Source: Enhydrobacter aerosaccus (GTDB lineage Bacteria; Pseudomonadota; Alphaproteobacteria; Reyranellales; Reyranellaceae). From it: 64,000 nt of DNA. The notes under the pieces are model-generated. The model was not told the DNA's origin and searched no databases. It was given only the letters and a program-made list of their open reading frames with translations. The position numbers were made by a program, and so were the translations under genes. The stretch is taken from assembly GCA_903832005.1 (NCBI GenBank), contig CAIKZO010000074.1, positions 34,857-98,856 on the forward strand, given 5' to 3'. Shown one piece after another: positions 18,303 to 27,303 of the stretch. The first letter of the stretch is position 1, and the number at the start of each line of letters is the position of its first letter.

Positions 18303-18385
18303 GGCGTTTATCTCCCGATTGTTTGTTGCGGCAACCATACCGGGCCATGACAGGAGCGCCAACGGGGTTTATAGCCGCGCGCACA

Positions 18386-19678
18386 ATGGATGCTTCCTCT
18401 TATCTCGCCCCCCGCCAGGTCGCCCTCGACATCCTGATGGCCTGCCTCGACAGGGGTCAGCCGCTCGACGACGTGCTGGGCCAGCACACGGGCTTTCCCA
18501 AACTCGACCCGCGCGACCGCGCCTTCGTCCGCATGCTGCTCGCCACGACGGTACGGCGGTTGGGTGAAATCGACGGGGTGCTGGGCACGCTGATCGACCG
18601 CCCGATCGGCGACGATGCAACCGTCGCCCTGCAATCGCTACGGTTGGGCGCGGCCCAGCTCCTGTTCCTCGCCACGCCGCCGCATGCCGCCGTCGACACC
18701 GCCGTCCGGCTGGTTGAACAAGCCAAGCTTCCGCACTTGAAGGGCCTGGTCAACGCCGTGCTGCGGCGGATCGCGCGCGAGGGTGTGGCGTTGCTGGGCG
18801 ACCGCGATGCCGCGACGCTCAATGCGCCGGCCTGGCTCTGGCAATCCTGGGTGGATGCCTACGGCGAAGAAACGGCGCGCGCCATCGCCGCCGCCCATCT
18901 GGTCGAGGCGCCGCTCGACATCACGCCGCGCGGCAACGCCGAGTCCTGGGCCCAGCAACTCGAGGCCGAAATCCTGCCGACGGGAACCTTGCGCCGCGCT
19001 GCCGGCGGCTACATCGCCGACCTTCCGGGTTTCGCCGAGGGCGCGTGGTGGGTGCAGGACGCTGCGGCCACGATCCCTGTCCGCCTGATGGGCGACATCG
19101 CCGGCAAGCGCATCGCGGATCTCTGCGCCGCACCGGGCGGCAAGACCATGCAGCTTTGCGCCGGCCTCGCGGCGGTGACCGCCGTCGACGTCTCCGCGCG
19201 GCGCATGGTTCGCCTCGGCGAAAACCTGACCCGCTCCGGCCTCTCGGCCGAACTGGTGACGTCCGATGTCAGCAAATGGAAGACCTCGGACAAATTCGAT
19301 GTCGTCCTGCTCGACGCGCCCTGCTCCGGCACCGGCACCCTGCGCCGGCATCCCGACATCGCCTGGCTGAAATCCGACGAAGACGTCGCCCGCCTCACCC
19401 TGACGCAGGATCGTCTGCTGTTGCGGGCTCTCGAGCTGCTGGAGCCCGGCGGCATGTTGATCTACGCCGTCTGCTCGCTGCAGGCGGACGAAGGTCCCGA
19501 GCGCATCGAGAGCCTGCTGGCCCGTCGTCCCCTGCTGAAGCGCATCCCCGTACAGCCGGAAGAACTGCCCGGCCTCGTCGAGGCGATCACACTGGCCGGC
19601 GACGTCCGCACCCTGCCCTCGATGTGGCCCGAACGCGGCGGCCTCGACGGCTTCTACGTGGCGCGGCTGTCGACCTGA
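18386..19678 (+). CDS. rsmB: 16S rRNA m5C methyltransferase, RsmB/Sun family
   Basis: A 430-residue protein. The N-terminal 140 residues are the NusB-like RNA-binding domain (DPRDRAFVRMLLATTVRRLGEID, PHLKGLVNAVLRRI). The C-terminal half is the SAM domain with IADLCAAPGGKTMQL. The two catalytic-region cysteines are in DAPCSGTGTLRRHPDIAWL and YAVCSLQADEGPERI. RsmB methylates C967 of 16S rRNA in E. coli, and the same role is likely here. Start at the ATG at 18386. Its usual neighbours are not present. Confidence 0.9.
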   Translation: MDASSYLAPRQVALDILMACLDRGQPLDDVLGQHTGFPKLDPRDRAFVRMLLATTVRRLGEIDGVLGTLIDRPIGDDATVALQSLRLGAAQLLFLATPPHAAVDTAVRLVEQAKLPHLKGLVNAVLRRIAREGVALLGDRDAATLNAPAWLWQSWVDAYGEETARAIAAAHLVEAPLDITPRGNAESWAQQLEAEILPTGTLRRAAGGYIADLPGFAEGAWWVQDAAATIPVRLMGDIAGKRIADLCAAPGGKTMQLCAGLAAVTAVDVSARRMVRLGENLTRSGLSAELVTSDVSKWKTSDKFDVVLLDAPCSGTGTLRRHPDIAWLKSDEDVARLTLTQDRLLLRALELLEPGGMLIYAVCSLQADEGPERIESLLARRPLLKRIPVQPEELPGLVEAITLAGDVRTLPSMWPERGGLDGFYVARLST

Positions 19679-19681
19679 TCG

Positions 19682-19737
19682 TCCGGACCGCGGGCTTCCA
19701 GCCCGCTTACGAGCGCGCAGGATGCGCGCGGTCCACG
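19682..19737. repeat. Dispersed palindromic repeat (GGACCGCGGGC type)
   Basis: The gap between the RsmB-like gene and the amidohydrolase gene holds GGACCGCGGGCTTCCAGCCC and, further on, GATGCGCGCGGTCC. The first part contains a small hairpin (GCGGGC/GCCCGC), and GGACCGCG pairs with CGCGGTCC at the end. The same first part recurs at the right edge of the window (about 63976). Both genes converge on it, so it could act as a two-way terminator hairpin. Confidence 0.6.
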
Positions 19738-19739
19738 TA

Positions 19740-21281
19740 TTAGACCATCGAGCTCGGCCGGTAGAACGGCACGTGCTTCGACGTGTCGATGTAGTCGCCA
19801 TAGAACTTCCGCGCGTGCGGCAGCAGCGCGACCGAAAGCTTGCGGCGTTCCACCTCGTCGTCGCTCAGCGCCTTGGCGAGGTCGTCGTGCAGCGCCTTGA
19901 GGGCCGCGGTCCTGTCGACCTTGGTGAACTTGCCATCCTGGTAGATCACATCGCCGTCGCACATCGTCATGGTGACGGCCTGCTGCTTGGCGCGCTGGAT
20001 CACGGCGTCGAGCGTCGGCGTCATCTCGTCGAGATATGGGTAGGCGACGGCGTTCCAGTCGATCAGCACCATGTCGGCCGCCTTGCCGACCTCGAGCGTG
20101 CCGAGGTGCGTGCCGAACGACGTCGTCTTGGCGCCACCGACCGTGGCCATGCGCAGTACCTGCGACATGGTCGGCACGTCGGCCTCGATCATGCCTGGCA
20201 CGCGATGGGCGCGCAGCACGAGCTTCATTTCTTGCAGCATGTCGCGGTCGTCGTTGATGCCCGCCTCGTCGAGGCCGATCGCGGTGTTGACGCCCTTCTT
20301 CTCGAAGTAGTTCAGCGCGGCCACACCCGAACGCAGGCGGAAGTTGGACGAGCAGTTGTGGCAGACGCAGCCCTTGGCCGCGGCCAGCCGGTCGATGTCC
20401 TTCTCGCTCAACCACACGCCGTGGCCCAAGGTCAGGCGCTCGTTCACCATGCCGAAGCGGTCGAGATATTCCAGGGCCGTGCAGTTGCCGCGGCGCCAGG
20501 CATATTCCTTCTGATAGGCCGTCTCGTTCAGATGCATGTGCATCGGCGCGTTGTACTGCGACGACGCTTCGCTCAGCTTGGTCAGCGCCTTGTCCGAGCA
20601 CCAGTGCAGGTTGGCGGGCGCGAGCTGGATCTTCACCCGGCGCTTGTTGTGATGCTGCGAGTGGAACGACTTGAACATGTCCATCGCGTCGTCGAGGCTC
20701 ATCTTAAACCGGTCGAACCAGCGCTGCATCGGCCCCTGCAGCTCCTTCGGCAGGCCCCGCACGAACTCGTCGTCGGCCTGGTAGACGAGCCGGTTCTGGT
20801 CGCGCACCGCGTAGCAGTAGCTGACCCTCATGCCGATATCTTCATAGGCGCGGATCGTGTCGTTCGCGCGCTTCTCGACGTCGGGCAAGGTGCCGGGCAT
20901 CCAGCCCTGGATGTGCTGCACCGTGGTGATGCCCGAGCCGATCATCTCGAACGCCGAATAGAGCGTGTCGAGATAGAGGTCGACGTTGCGAATCACCATG
21001 CGGGTGATGAACCAGAGTTCGAGCGGCATGTCGGGCGAGCCCAGCTGCACCGGCGTCAGGCCGACGTGGTGATGGCCGTTGACGAAGCTCGGCAGCAGGA
21101 TTTCCTTGCCCGTGCCGATCACCTGGACGTTGGGATATTTGCGATGAAGGTCTTCGTAGGTGCCGACTTCCTCGATCACGCCGTCCTTCTGCAGGACAGC
21201 GCCATCCTTGATCTCGTTCCAGGTAAAGCGGTCGTTGACGCCGGTGATGGTGGCGCGGCTGCGGATCAGGCTGGTGGCCAT
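19740..21281 (-). CDS. Amidohydrolase-superfamily deaminase/hydrolase (SsnA/AtzB-like)
   Basis: A 513-residue protein. The metal site begins with LPSFVNGHHHVGLTPVQLG (HxH, residues about 63-70). Further ligands fit HMHLNETAYQ, LTLGHGVWLSEKDID and the Asp in GLDEAGINDDRDM. The C-terminal strand LEVGKAADMVLID closes the barrel. The family deaminates or dechlorinates ring compounds such as guanine, hydroxyatrazine or S-adenosylhomocysteine; the substrate is not decided. AGGAGAAG precedes the ATG at 21281. It lies 21 bases after the ATPase gene of a NitT/TauT-type ABC system, so it probably acts on what that system imports. Confidence 0.82.
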   Translation of the reverse strand: MATSLIRSRATITGVNDRFTWNEIKDGAVLQKDGVIEEVGTYEDLHRKYPNVQVIGTGKEILLPSFVNGHHHVGLTPVQLGSPDMPLELWFITRMVIRNVDLYLDTLYSAFEMIGSGITTVQHIQGWMPGTLPDVEKRANDTIRAYEDIGMRVSYCYAVRDQNRLVYQADDEFVRGLPKELQGPMQRWFDRFKMSLDDAMDMFKSFHSQHHNKRRVKIQLAPANLHWCSDKALTKLSEASSQYNAPMHMHLNETAYQKEYAWRRGNCTALEYLDRFGMVNERLTLGHGVWLSEKDIDRLAAAKGCVCHNCSSNFRLRSGVAALNYFEKKGVNTAIGLDEAGINDDRDMLQEMKLVLRAHRVPGMIEADVPTMSQVLRMATVGGAKTTSFGTHLGTLEVGKAADMVLIDWNAVAYPYLDEMTPTLDAVIQRAKQQAVTMTMCDGDVIYQDGKFTKVDRTAALKALHDDLAKALSDDEVERRKLSVALLPHARKFYGDYIDTSKHVPFYRPSSMV

Positions 21282-21302
21282 TCTGGCTTCTCCTGGAAAT
21301 GT

Positions 21303-22127
21303 TCAGGCGGTGACGGAAAGAGCTTCCTGTTCGGCGAAGGCGCGGTCAACTTCGTCGCGCAGGAGTTCGGTGAGTTGGATGCGCAGCGCTTCCGCTTCGC
21401 GAGAGAAGAGATTGCGCGGCCGCGGCAGGTCGATCGGCACGATGGTCTTGATGCGGCCGGGCCGCGAGGTGAAGACCACGACGCGGTCGGCGAGCGCCAC
21501 CGCCTCGTCGATGTGATGGGTGACGAACAGAACAGACGCGCCGCTGTCGCGCCAGACGTCGAGCAGGAAGTCCTGCATGCGGGCGCGGGTCTGCACGTCG
21601 AGGGCGGCGAACGGCTCGTCCATCAGCAGCACCTTGGGCCGCATGGCCAGCGCCCGGGCGACGGCCACTCTCTGGCGCATGCCGCCCGAGAGTTCGTCGG
21701 GACGCTTGTCCAGCGCGGCCTTGAGGCCGACCCTCTGCAGCGCCTCCTCCGCGACCTTCCGGCGCTCGGCCTTGGACGCGCCGCGGATCGACAGGCCGAA
21801 GCTCACGTTCTCCCACACCGTCAGCCAGGGAAAGAGCGAGGTCTCCTGGAAGATCAGGCTGCGCTCGGGCGACGGCACTTCGACCTTGTCGCCGAACGAC
21901 CAGGTGACCCCGTCGGTCGCGTCTTCCAGCCCCGCGATCAGGTACAGCAACGTGCTCTTGCCGCAGCCTGAGGGTCCCAGGAAAACCACGAACTCACCGG
22001 GCGCGACGTCGAGGTGGATGTCGCGCAACGCCTCATGCGCGCGCCGCGTGCCAGCCGCCCAGGTCTTGCCGACGCCACGGCAGACCACGGCGTCCTTCGA
22101 TGAAAAGACCGGCGCGTCAAAGGCCAC
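21303..22127 (-). CDS. NitT/TauT-type ABC transporter ATP-binding protein
   Basis: A 274-residue ATPase. Walker A GPSGCGKST is near residue 56, signature [15 protein letters not shown] near 150, Walker B KVLLMDEPFAALDV near 170, and the switch His in FVTHHIDEAVAL. I place the start at the GTG at 22127 because AAGGAGAAGCTGC precedes it and it overlaps the permease stop. It drives import of the ligand bound by the partner protein. The sequence is close in style to SsuB/TauB/ThiZ. Confidence 0.9.
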   Translation of the reverse strand: MAFDAPVFSSKDAVVCRGVGKTWAAGTRRAHEALRDIHLDVAPGEFVVFLGPSGCGKSTLLYLIAGLEDATDGVTWSFGDKVEVPSPERSLIFQETSLFPWLTVWENVSFGLSIRGASKAERRKVAEEALQRVGLKAALDKRPDELSGGMRQRVAVARALAMRPKVLLMDEPFAALDVQTRARMQDFLLDVWRDSGASVLFVTHHIDEAVALADRVVVFTSRPGRIKTIVPIDLPRPRNLFSREAEALRIQLTELLRDEVDRAFAEQEALSVTA

Positions 22128-23055
22128 GCAGCTTCTCCTTGGTGTCGGGCAGCCAGTAGAGGATGCGGCGCTGCGCCTGCCGCAGCAGCCAGTCGAATGC
22201 AAAGCCCAGCACACCGATCACCGCGATGGTGAAGAACACCAGCGAGGGGTTGAAGGTGTTGCGCGCCAGCATGATCACCTGGCCCATGCCGTAGCCGACG
22301 CCGGTCGACTCGGCGATCAGCACCACCATCCAGGCGCCGAACAGGTTCATGCGCAGCACCGCCAGCATGCCGGGCAGGATCGCGGGCACGATCACGCGGC
22401 CGTAGATCTGCGGTTTGCTGGCGCCCATGGTGCGCGCGACGTTTATCAGGTTGGGGCTGACGCCATCGATCTGGGTCACCGTCGCCAGTACCATGTGGAA
22501 GAACAGCGCCACCACCACCATGAAGATCGCGGGCCCGTTGCCGATGCCGAAGATGAAGATCGCCACCGGCAGCCACGCAATCGGCGACACCGGCGAGAGC
22601 AAGGTGACCGTGGGCAGCACGAGCTTGTCGAACAGCGCGTTGTAGCGGATCAGCACGCCCACCCCGACACCCAGCACCGAGGCGATCGACAGGCCGGTGA
22701 AGACGCGCATCGTCGTGGCGCCGATGGTGACCATCACCGATTCGAAGGCCGAGGGTCCGTCGGTCATCGACTTGCCGACCTGCCAGCGCGTGGCGGTGTT
22801 GAAGAACTTGCCCTGGTCGGCGATCGATCCCAGGAAGATATGCGGCGGCGGCAACAGCTTGGGATCGGCCCAGCCGAAGAACCAGCACAACTCCCACAGG
22901 CTCGCGAACAGGCCGATCGACAGGCAGCCCCAGAAGATTTTCGCCACCACGCCCTCGCCCGCCATGGTGGCGAAGAGACGCGCAACCGCCGCCGGGCGGG
23001 ATGCTCCGGCGGCGGCGGCCCCGCGCGAATAGTCGGGGGGCGTGACGACGGCCAC
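22117..23055 (-). CDS. NitT/TauT-type ABC transporter permease
   Basis: A 312-residue membrane protein with six or so segments in the last 250 residues. The EAA-loop motif, which docks the ATPase, appears as NLINVARTMGASKPQIYGRVIVPAILPGM (about 212-240). The N-terminal 35 residues are Ala/Pro-rich. It starts with GTG directly after the TAA stop of the binding-protein gene, with no gap, so the two are coupled in translation. Confidence 0.88.
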   Translation of the reverse strand: MAVVTPPDYSRGAAAAGASRPAAVARLFATMAGEGVVAKIFWGCLSIGLFASLWELCWFFGWADPKLLPPPHIFLGSIADQGKFFNTATRWQVGKSMTDGPSAFESVMVTIGATTMRVFTGLSIASVLGVGVGVLIRYNALFDKLVLPTVTLLSPVSPIAWLPVAIFIFGIGNGPAIFMVVVALFFHMVLATVTQIDGVSPNLINVARTMGASKPQIYGRVIVPAILPGMLAVLRMNLFGAWMVVLIAESTGVGYGMGQVIMLARNTFNPSLVFFTIAVIGVLGFAFDWLLRQAQRRILYWLPDTKEKLRGL

Positions 23056-24138
23056 TTAGGCCGCCGACTTGTATTTCAGCTTGGAGTAGAGGTCCGGGTT
23101 TTCCTTGATGACCTCTTCGAGGAGCGTCCAGTCGATCGCGTCGCGGCCGGGCTTCTTCTTGATGTAGCCCATCTCCATCACACTGTCGGTGCGATCGAGG
23201 ATGAACTGGGTCTGGCTGCGCGCGTCGACCACGGCGGGCTGCTTGCCCTTGGCGATCTTCGCGTTCTCCATCGAGGTCTTGTAGTACTTGCCGACCAGTT
23301 CGGTAAGCACCTCGTCGGGCTTCTGCTCGGCGTCATACTGCGCCTGGAACATCGACTTGATGATGGCTTTAAGCCCGGCCGGATTGTCCTTCATGATGTT
23401 GGCGCGCGCAGCCAGCACGCAGTCGGTGTAGCCCGGGCCGTACATGTCGATGCCGTCGGTCAGCATGACCGCGCCCTTCACGTCGGCGACGAGTGCCGAG
23501 GCATAGGGCTCGATGGTGCAGATCCAGTCGAGCGCGCCCGCCTTGAAGGCTTCGACCGCTTCCGGCGTGTTGCCCATGTAGCGGACCTTCACGTCCTTGA
23601 AGGAAACATTGTGCTTCTTCAGATAGTCGTAGGGCATCACCTCGAGCGTATCGAGTTGGAAGGTGCCGAGCGTCTTGCCCTTGAGCTTCTCGGCCGAGTC
23701 GAGGCCGGGCTGGGCCACAATGGCGCAACCCTGGATGCCGCCGCCGGCCACGATCTTTACCGGAGCGCCGGCGTCGTAGAGCGCCATGAAGCTGGTGTAG
23801 GGCATCAGGCCCACATCTACCTGGCCCATGCCGAGGAAGGTCACCATCTCGGCCTGGGTCGGCGTGTTGACGAACTCGAGCTCCACGCCCGCGGCCTTGG
23901 CGTACTGGCGCGAGTGCGCGAGAAAGATGTTGAGGTTACAGAAGCCGGAACCGTGCGTCGACTTGATGCCTGACGCCGCATGCGCAGCACCTCCCAGCAT
24001 CATGCCGGGACCGGCCGCCATGGCGATGGTCGTGGTGGCGACAGCGCCCTTCAGGAAGCGGCGGCGCGAGGCCGTGGCGCCGGACAGGTCGACGTTGGTG
24101 AGATCGGGGAAATGCGTACAGCCAATGCGGTCACACAT
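23056..24138 (-). CDS. NMT1/ThiY-like substrate-binding protein of an ABC importer
   Basis: A 360-residue protein with a Tat signal (TASRRRFLKGAVATTTIAMAAG at about residues 22-43) after an unusual 20-residue Cys-containing lead (MCDRIGCTHFPDL). The mature part has the NMT1/SsuA-like fold, with FLGMGQVDVGLMPYTSFMALYDAGAPVKIVAGGG near residues 98-131. This family binds pyrimidine precursors, sulfonates or nitrate. The adjacent amidohydrolase makes a nitrogen-containing ring compound the best guess. It is the first gene of a four-gene operon. Confidence 0.85.
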   Translation of the reverse strand: MCDRIGCTHFPDLTNVDLSGATASRRRFLKGAVATTTIAMAAGPGMMLGGAAHAASGIKSTHGSGFCNLNIFLAHSRQYAKAAGVELEFVNTPTQAEMVTFLGMGQVDVGLMPYTSFMALYDAGAPVKIVAGGGIQGCAIVAQPGLDSAEKLKGKTLGTFQLDTLEVMPYDYLKKHNVSFKDVKVRYMGNTPEAVEAFKAGALDWICTIEPYASALVADVKGAVMLTDGIDMYGPGYTDCVLAARANIMKDNPAGLKAIIKSMFQAQYDAEQKPDEVLTELVGKYYKTSMENAKIAKGKQPAVVDARSQTQFILDRTDSVMEMGYIKKKPGRDAIDWTLLEEVIKENPDLYSKLKYKSAA

Positions 24139-24473
24139 GATGCGTCTCCTCGCGGGAAGAGGTTATGGGGACGGGATCTGATGATTTCGGTCTCAGGGCC
24201 AGGACTGCTCCATCGGCACGCCAACCGAAGAGAACCGCTCGCGCGGCCTGCGCTGCCGACAAGGGTGCAAAGCCTGTGCCACCCGTTCCCGATCACGTCT
24301 CAGGCACACGTCTCCACGCGTGCTGCAGTGCACGCGCACAAATCTTGATCAAATGGTCAAAACTTGCCCCGCAGAACGTCCAACGCGACGTCCAGACCGA
24401 TTGACTTTACATGCCGGATGAATCCCAATCCGCCCCAACAAAGAAGCCTTTGTTGCCATTTGGAGGAGTTCCC
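24139..24473. other. 335-base intergenic region between two divergent uptake operons
   Basis: No credible gene is seen on either strand. It should hold the promoters of both the NMT1-type ABC operon (leftward) and the second TRAP operon (rightward). Two symmetric sites stand out: CGCGTGC at 24317-24323 with GCACGCG at 24330-24336, and TTGATCAAATGGTCAA at 24345-24360, which pairs at six of eight positions. The second resembles a GntR-type operator. The last 40 bases before 24474 carry GGAGGAG, the TRAP ribosome site. Confidence 0.5.
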
Positions 24474-25502
24474 ATGACAATCACTCGCCGCCGGATTCTG
24501 GCCGCCACCGCCGCTGCCCCGCTCGCCGCCCCGTTCATCGCCGGCACCGCCCGAGCCGAGACCAAGAAGCTCAAGATCTCCCACCAATTCCCCGGCGGCA
24601 CGATCGACACCGGCGACTTCCGCGACCAGCTCTGCCGCCGCTTCGCCGTCGAGCTGGAGAAGCGCACCAAGGGCGCACTTGGCGCCGACATCTATCCCAA
24701 TTCCTCGCTGGTCAAGACGGTGGCGCAGTACTCGGCGATCCGCAAAGGCGCGCTCGACATGACGCTCTATCCGCTGAATTACGCCGGCGGCGAAGTGAGC
24801 GAATACAACATCGGCTTCATGCCCGGCGTCGTCAGCTCCTATGCCCAGGGCTACGCCTGGAAGCAGGCCGAGATCGGCAAGAAGATGAACGCGCTGATGG
24901 CCGAAAAGGGCGCCGTGCTGGTGACCTGGCTGTGGCAGGCCGGCGGCTCCGCCAGCCGCGACGCCAAGCCGGTGCTCGTGCCCGAAGATGTGAAGGGCAA
25001 GAAGGTGCGCGGCGGCAGCCAGGAGATGGACCTGATGCTGAAGGGCGCCGGCGCCTCGGTCGTGTCGATGCCGTCGAACGAGCTTTACGCGGCGATGCAG
25101 ACCGGCACGATGGACGTCTGCATGACGACGTCGACCAGCTTCATCTCGTTCCGCCTGGAAGAGATCGCGCACAGCCTCGCGACCCCGCGCCAGAAGAGCT
25201 TCTTCTTCGTGTTCGAGCCGCTGCTCATGTCCAAGCAGGTCTTCGACGCCCTGCCGAAGGACCAGCAGACGGCGATCATGGACATCGGCGCGGAGATGGA
25301 GAAGTTCGCGCTCGAGAAGGCCAAGGCCGACGACGATGAGGTCGCCAAGGTCTACGAGAAGCGCGGCATCAAGACCTACGACATGGACCAGGCCGCCGTC
25401 GACAAGTGGAAGGCCGTCGCCGCCACCACCTGCTGGAAGCAGTATGCCGACAAGAGCGCCAGCAACGCCGAGTTCCTGAAGCTCAGCCAGCAGGTCTCGT
25501 GA
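24474..25502 (+). CDS. TRAP transporter substrate-binding protein (DctP type), second system
   Basis: A 342-residue protein with a Tat-like signal (MTITRRRILAATAAAPLAAP). The mature part starts KKLKISHQFPGGTIDTGDFRDQLCRRFAVELEKRTKG. The ligand-anchoring region is VKGKKVRGGSQEMDLMLKGAGAS near residue 180, with the Arg present. GGAGGAG before the ATG at 24474 decides the start; an upstream ATG at 24411 would add a segment that looks non-coding. First gene of a complete TRAP operon coupled by GTGA and ATGA overlaps. Confidence 0.9.
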   Translation: MTITRRRILAATAAAPLAAPFIAGTARAETKKLKISHQFPGGTIDTGDFRDQLCRRFAVELEKRTKGALGADIYPNSSLVKTVAQYSAIRKGALDMTLYPLNYAGGEVSEYNIGFMPGVVSSYAQGYAWKQAEIGKKMNALMAEKGAVLVTWLWQAGGSASRDAKPVLVPEDVKGKKVRGGSQEMDLMLKGAGASVVSMPSNELYAAMQTGTMDVCMTTSTSFISFRLEEIAHSLATPRQKSFFFVFEPLLMSKQVFDALPKDQQTAIMDIGAEMEKFALEKAKADDDEVAKVYEKRGIKTYDMDQAAVDKWKAVAATTCWKQYADKSASNAEFLKLSQQVS

Positions 25503-25960
25503 AGGCTCTCGACCAGCTCAACAGGGCGATCGTCGTTCTCTCGTCGATCGCCCTGGTCATCGCCGGCGCGGTCCTCACCTACTCGGTGATCCTGCGCAAC
25601 TTCTCGCCCGAGCCGACCGACTGGCAGGACGAGTTCTCGGTCTTCATGCTGATCGGCGTGACGTTCGGCGCTTCCGCCTGGGTGCAGTCCGAGCGCGGCC
25701 ACATCGGCATCGAGGCGGTCAAGGTGCTGCTGCCGCCGCGCATCGAGCGCTGGCGCCAGGTCGTCGTCGACCTGCTGAGCGCCGCGTTCTGCGCCTTCTT
25801 CTGCTGGAAATCCTGGACGCTGTGGTACGAGGCCTGGAGCGAGGGCTACACCAGCGCCACCTCCTGGGCGCCGCCGCTCTGGATCCCCTACATTGCCATG
25901 TCGCTCGGCATGACCCTCCTGACGTTTCAGATCCTGGTACAGGCCTTCCGCAGATCATGA
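25499..25960 (+). CDS. TRAP transporter small permease (DctQ type), second system
   Basis: A 153-residue protein with four membrane segments. The DctQ pattern is VILRNFSPEPTDWQDEFSVFMLIGVTFGASAWVQSERGHIGIEAVKV. The start is the GTG at 25499, which overlaps the binding-protein stop by GTGA. It ends by overlapping the large permease gene by ATGA. This tight coupling would keep subunit ratios fixed. Confidence 0.88.
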   Translation: MKALDQLNRAIVVLSSIALVIAGAVLTYSVILRNFSPEPTDWQDEFSVFMLIGVTFGASAWVQSERGHIGIEAVKVLLPPRIERWRQVVVDLLSAAFCAFFCWKSWTLWYEAWSEGYTSATSWAPPLWIPYIAMSLGMTLLTFQILVQAFRRS

Positions 25961-27300
25961 GCACCGTCGAGATCGGCGTCCTCTACGGGGTCGCCACCCT
26001 GCTCGTCATGTTCTCCGGCATGCCGATCGCCTTTGCCCTGGGCTCGGTCGCGACCGTGTTCATGGTCTTCTTCATGCCGACGTCGGCGCTCGATACGGTG
26101 ACGCAGAACGTCTACGAGGAGATGTCGGCGATCACCCTGCTGTCGATCCCGCTCTTCATCCTGAAGGGCGCCGCGATCGGCCGCTCGCCCGCCGGCCGCG
26201 ATCTCTATTCGGCCTTGCATGTCTGGATGAGCCGCCTGCCGGGCGGCCTCGGCATCGCCAATATCTTCGCCTGCGCGCTGTTCGCGGCGATGGCCGGCTC
26301 GAGCCCCGCCACCTGCTCGGCAATCGGCTCGGCCGGCATTCCCGAGATGCGCAAGCGCGGCTACCCGCCGGGCTTCGCGGCCGGCCTGATCGCCGCCGGC
26401 GGCACGCTCGGCATCCTGCTGCCGCCCTCGATCACGATGATCCTCTATGCCGTGGCCTCCGAGCAGTCGCTGGGCAAGCTCTTCCTTGCAGGCATCGGCC
26501 CCGCCCTGCTCCTCGTCTTCTTCTTTGCCGCCTACGCCGCCTGGCGCTACGGCCACGAGACCCGCAAGGCGCGCGTGACCCTGGCGGGTGGCGGCGCCAC
26601 CTCGGCGCTGCTCGACGACGAGCATTTTACGCTCGGCCAAAAGTTCGCCGCCCTGCCGCGCGTCCTGCCGTTCGTGCTGCTGCTGACCGGCGTGATGGTC
26701 GCCCTCTACGGCGGCTATGCGACGCCGTCTGAGACAGCGGGCCTGGGCGCGATCCTGGCGCTGGTGCTGATCGCGGTGATCTACAACGTCTGGCGGCCCG
26801 CGCAGCTGAAGCCGATCATGGAAAACACGATCCGCGAAGGCTCGATGCTGATGCTGATCATCGGCATGTCGCTCTTTTATTCCTACGTGATGAGCTACCT
26901 CCACATCAGCCAATCGGCCGCCGAGTGGGTCGTGGCGCAGCACCTGTCGCGCTGGGTCCTGCTGGCGGCGATCCTGGTGATGGTCGTGATGCTGGGCTTC
27001 TTCCTGCCGCCGGTCTCGATCATCCTGATGACCGCGCCGATCATCCTGCCGCCGCTCAGGGCCGCGGGCTTCGACCTGGTGTGGTTCGGCGTCATCATGA
27101 CCATCGTCATGGAGATGGGCCTGATCCATCCACCGGTCGGCCTCAACCTCTTCGTCATCAAGAACATCGCGCCCGACATCCCGCTCGGTGACGTGGTGTG
27201 GGGCGTCGTGCCGTTCGTCCTGCTGATGACCTTGGCCGTCGTGGTGCTGTGCTTCGCCCCCGACATCGCCATGTGGCTGCCGGACAAGCTCATCAAATAG
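25957..27300 (+). CDS. TRAP transporter large permease (DctM type), second system
   Basis: A 447-residue protein with about 12 segments. DctM motifs include SGMPIAFALGSVATVFMVFF, RLPGGLGIANIFACALFAAMAGSSPATCSAIG, IAAGGTLGILLPPSITMILYAV and MGLIHPPVGLNLFVIKNIAPDI. It completes the second TRAP system. The substrate is unknown. The gene converges with the EamA transporter gene, with only three bases between the stops. Confidence 0.92.
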   Translation: MSTVEIGVLYGVATLLVMFSGMPIAFALGSVATVFMVFFMPTSALDTVTQNVYEEMSAITLLSIPLFILKGAAIGRSPAGRDLYSALHVWMSRLPGGLGIANIFACALFAAMAGSSPATCSAIGSAGIPEMRKRGYPPGFAAGLIAAGGTLGILLPPSITMILYAVASEQSLGKLFLAGIGPALLLVFFFAAYAAWRYGHETRKARVTLAGGGATSALLDDEHFTLGQKFAALPRVLPFVLLLTGVMVALYGGYATPSETAGLGAILALVLIAVIYNVWRPAQLKPIMENTIREGSMLMLIIGMSLFYSYVMSYLHISQSAAEWVVAQHLSRWVLLAAILVMVVMLGFFLPPVSIILMTAPIILPPLRAAGFDLVWFGVIMTIVMEMGLIHPPVGLNLFVIKNIAPDIPLGDVVWGVVPFVLLMTLAVVVLCFAPDIAMWLPDKLIK

Positions 27301-27303
27301 GCG

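Noticed and set aside
23980..24404. Open frames in the 335-base gap before the second TRAP operon
   Set aside because: They start inside the binding-protein gene or lack a ribosome site, have no recognisable motif, and cross the expected promoters.
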